DNA of 6,223 bases from Candidatus Zixiibacteriota bacterium (GTDB taxonomy: Bacteria > Zixibacteria > MSB-5A5 > GN15 > PGXB01), in assembly GCA_026397495.1 (NCBI GenBank), contig JAPLUS010000032.1, positions 1 to 6,223 on the forward strand, given 5' to 3'. Shown here piece after piece: positions 5,858 through 6,223 of the stretch (position 1 is its first letter; every line of letters begins with the position of its first letter). Under the pieces are notes generated by a model. That model did not search any database, had not been told where the DNA came from, and saw only the letters and a program-made list of their open reading frames with translations. The position numbers and the translations under genes are program-made.

Positions 5858-6223
5858 TTACATTCCCAGAGATTCCCTTAGCTTTCGAATAAAAGATTTG
5901 TCAGCCCGAGGAGGGACAAATGACGATGAGCGATTTAATGTTTCCAAAAGATGCTTATCCTCATTGGAGAAATTAGTCGGCACCCAGATTGTCGTCTGTA
6001 GTAGCTCATCACCTGAGCCATGAGAATTGAGATGTGGAATCCCTTTTCCCCTCAGTCGAAAGACTTTGCCGCTCTGCGTCCCCGCTGGTATTTTCAGCCG
6101 ATAGTCACCATTCAGAGTTGGGATTGAAAGCTCGCCCCCAAGAGCCGCCAGCGTAAAAGATATCGGCATTTGACAAATGATATTATCTCCCTGACGAATA
6201 AAAATATCATGTTCCTGTTCTTC
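5858..6223 (-). CDS. dnaJ: Chaperone protein DnaJ, C-terminal part (5' end outside window)
   Basis: This is the last 121 codons of an Hsp40 co-chaperone, which delivers unfolded clients to DnaK and stimulates its ATPase in the cytoplasm. The reading frame is open to the right edge, so the J domain, Gly/Phe linker and zinc-finger region lie outside. What is visible is the second C-terminal beta-barrel domain and the tail. The recognisable run is FIRQGDNIICQ, then MPISFTLAALGGEL, IPTLNGDYRLKIP, and the family hallmark GTQSGKVFRLRGKGIPHL, followed by GSGDELLQTTIWVPT. The Met at 6169 is internal, not a start, because conserved DnaJ sequence continues upstream of it. The tail after about VPTNFS is variable and ends in SLGM-stop. 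A 43-codon ORF begins one base downstream and rsmE follows. dnaJ next to rsmE is a common bacterial arrangement, often with prmA between them. DnaJ rather than CbpA is likely from the context and barrel sequence, but the zinc-finger region that would prove it is not visible. Confidence 0.93.
   Translation of the reverse strand, partial: EEQEHDIFIRQGDNIICQMPISFTLAALGGELSIPTLNGDYRLKIPAGTQSGKVFRLRGKGIPHLNSHGSGDELLQTTIWVPTNFSNEDKHLLETLNRSSSFVPPRADKSFIRKLRESLGM

Noticed and set aside
1..6223. CRISPR arrays, insertion sequences, tRNA or rRNA genes
   Set aside because: No regularly spaced repeats, transposase motifs, terminal inverted repeats, tRNA T-loop signatures or rRNA segments were seen on either strand.

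Overview
This 6.2-kb window comes from a bacterial chromosome and is mostly conserved housekeeping genes. All recognisable genes lie on the minus strand, so the biological order runs from the right edge to the left. The DNA is AT-leaning. The mix is DnaJ, RsmE, a type IV prepilin peptidase, a membrane histidine kinase, EF-P, an RNase HIII-type protein and an eIF-2B-like protein. This fits a Gram-negative, non-model lineage such as one of the FCB-type candidate phyla (Zixibacteria-like). That placement is a guess from gene content and style; no marker gene here settles it.

Right part (about 6223 to 4170): the C-terminal end of dnaJ enters from the right edge. It is followed by a 43-codon small ORF not seen as a known family. 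This ORF starts one base after the dnaJ stop and ends in a 4-base ATGA overlap with rsmE, the 16S rRNA m3U1498 methyltransferase. A complete prepilin peptidase follows 26 bp after rsmE. The tight spacing suggests one transcript.

Middle (about 4104 to 2263): a 613-residue histidine kinase with two membrane segments, a periplasmic sensor region, HAMP, PAS, HisKA and HATPase domains. No response regulator is present in the window. Its H-box reads HQLRNS instead of the usual H-E/D form.

Left part (about 2251 to 247): a good sigma70-like promoter (TTGCCA, 17 bp, TATATT) and a strong Shine-Dalgarno sequence start a compact three-gene unit. The genes are efp, an RNase HIII-type gene (10 bp gap) and an eIF-2B alpha/beta/delta-like gene (ATGA overlap). 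EF-P has Arg rather than Lys at the tip of its functional loop. The RNase HIII appears to have lost about 50 residues in frame, including the strand that carries a third catalytic acid. The eIF-2B-like protein lacks the catalytic Cys of the related sugar-phosphate isomerases. The final 246 bases hold no convincing gene, but contain an interrupted inverted repeat and possible start signals on both strands.

I do not see a wholly new multi-gene system. The best leads are the small ORF between dnaJ and rsmE, the internally deleted RNase HIII, and the EF-P loop residue.
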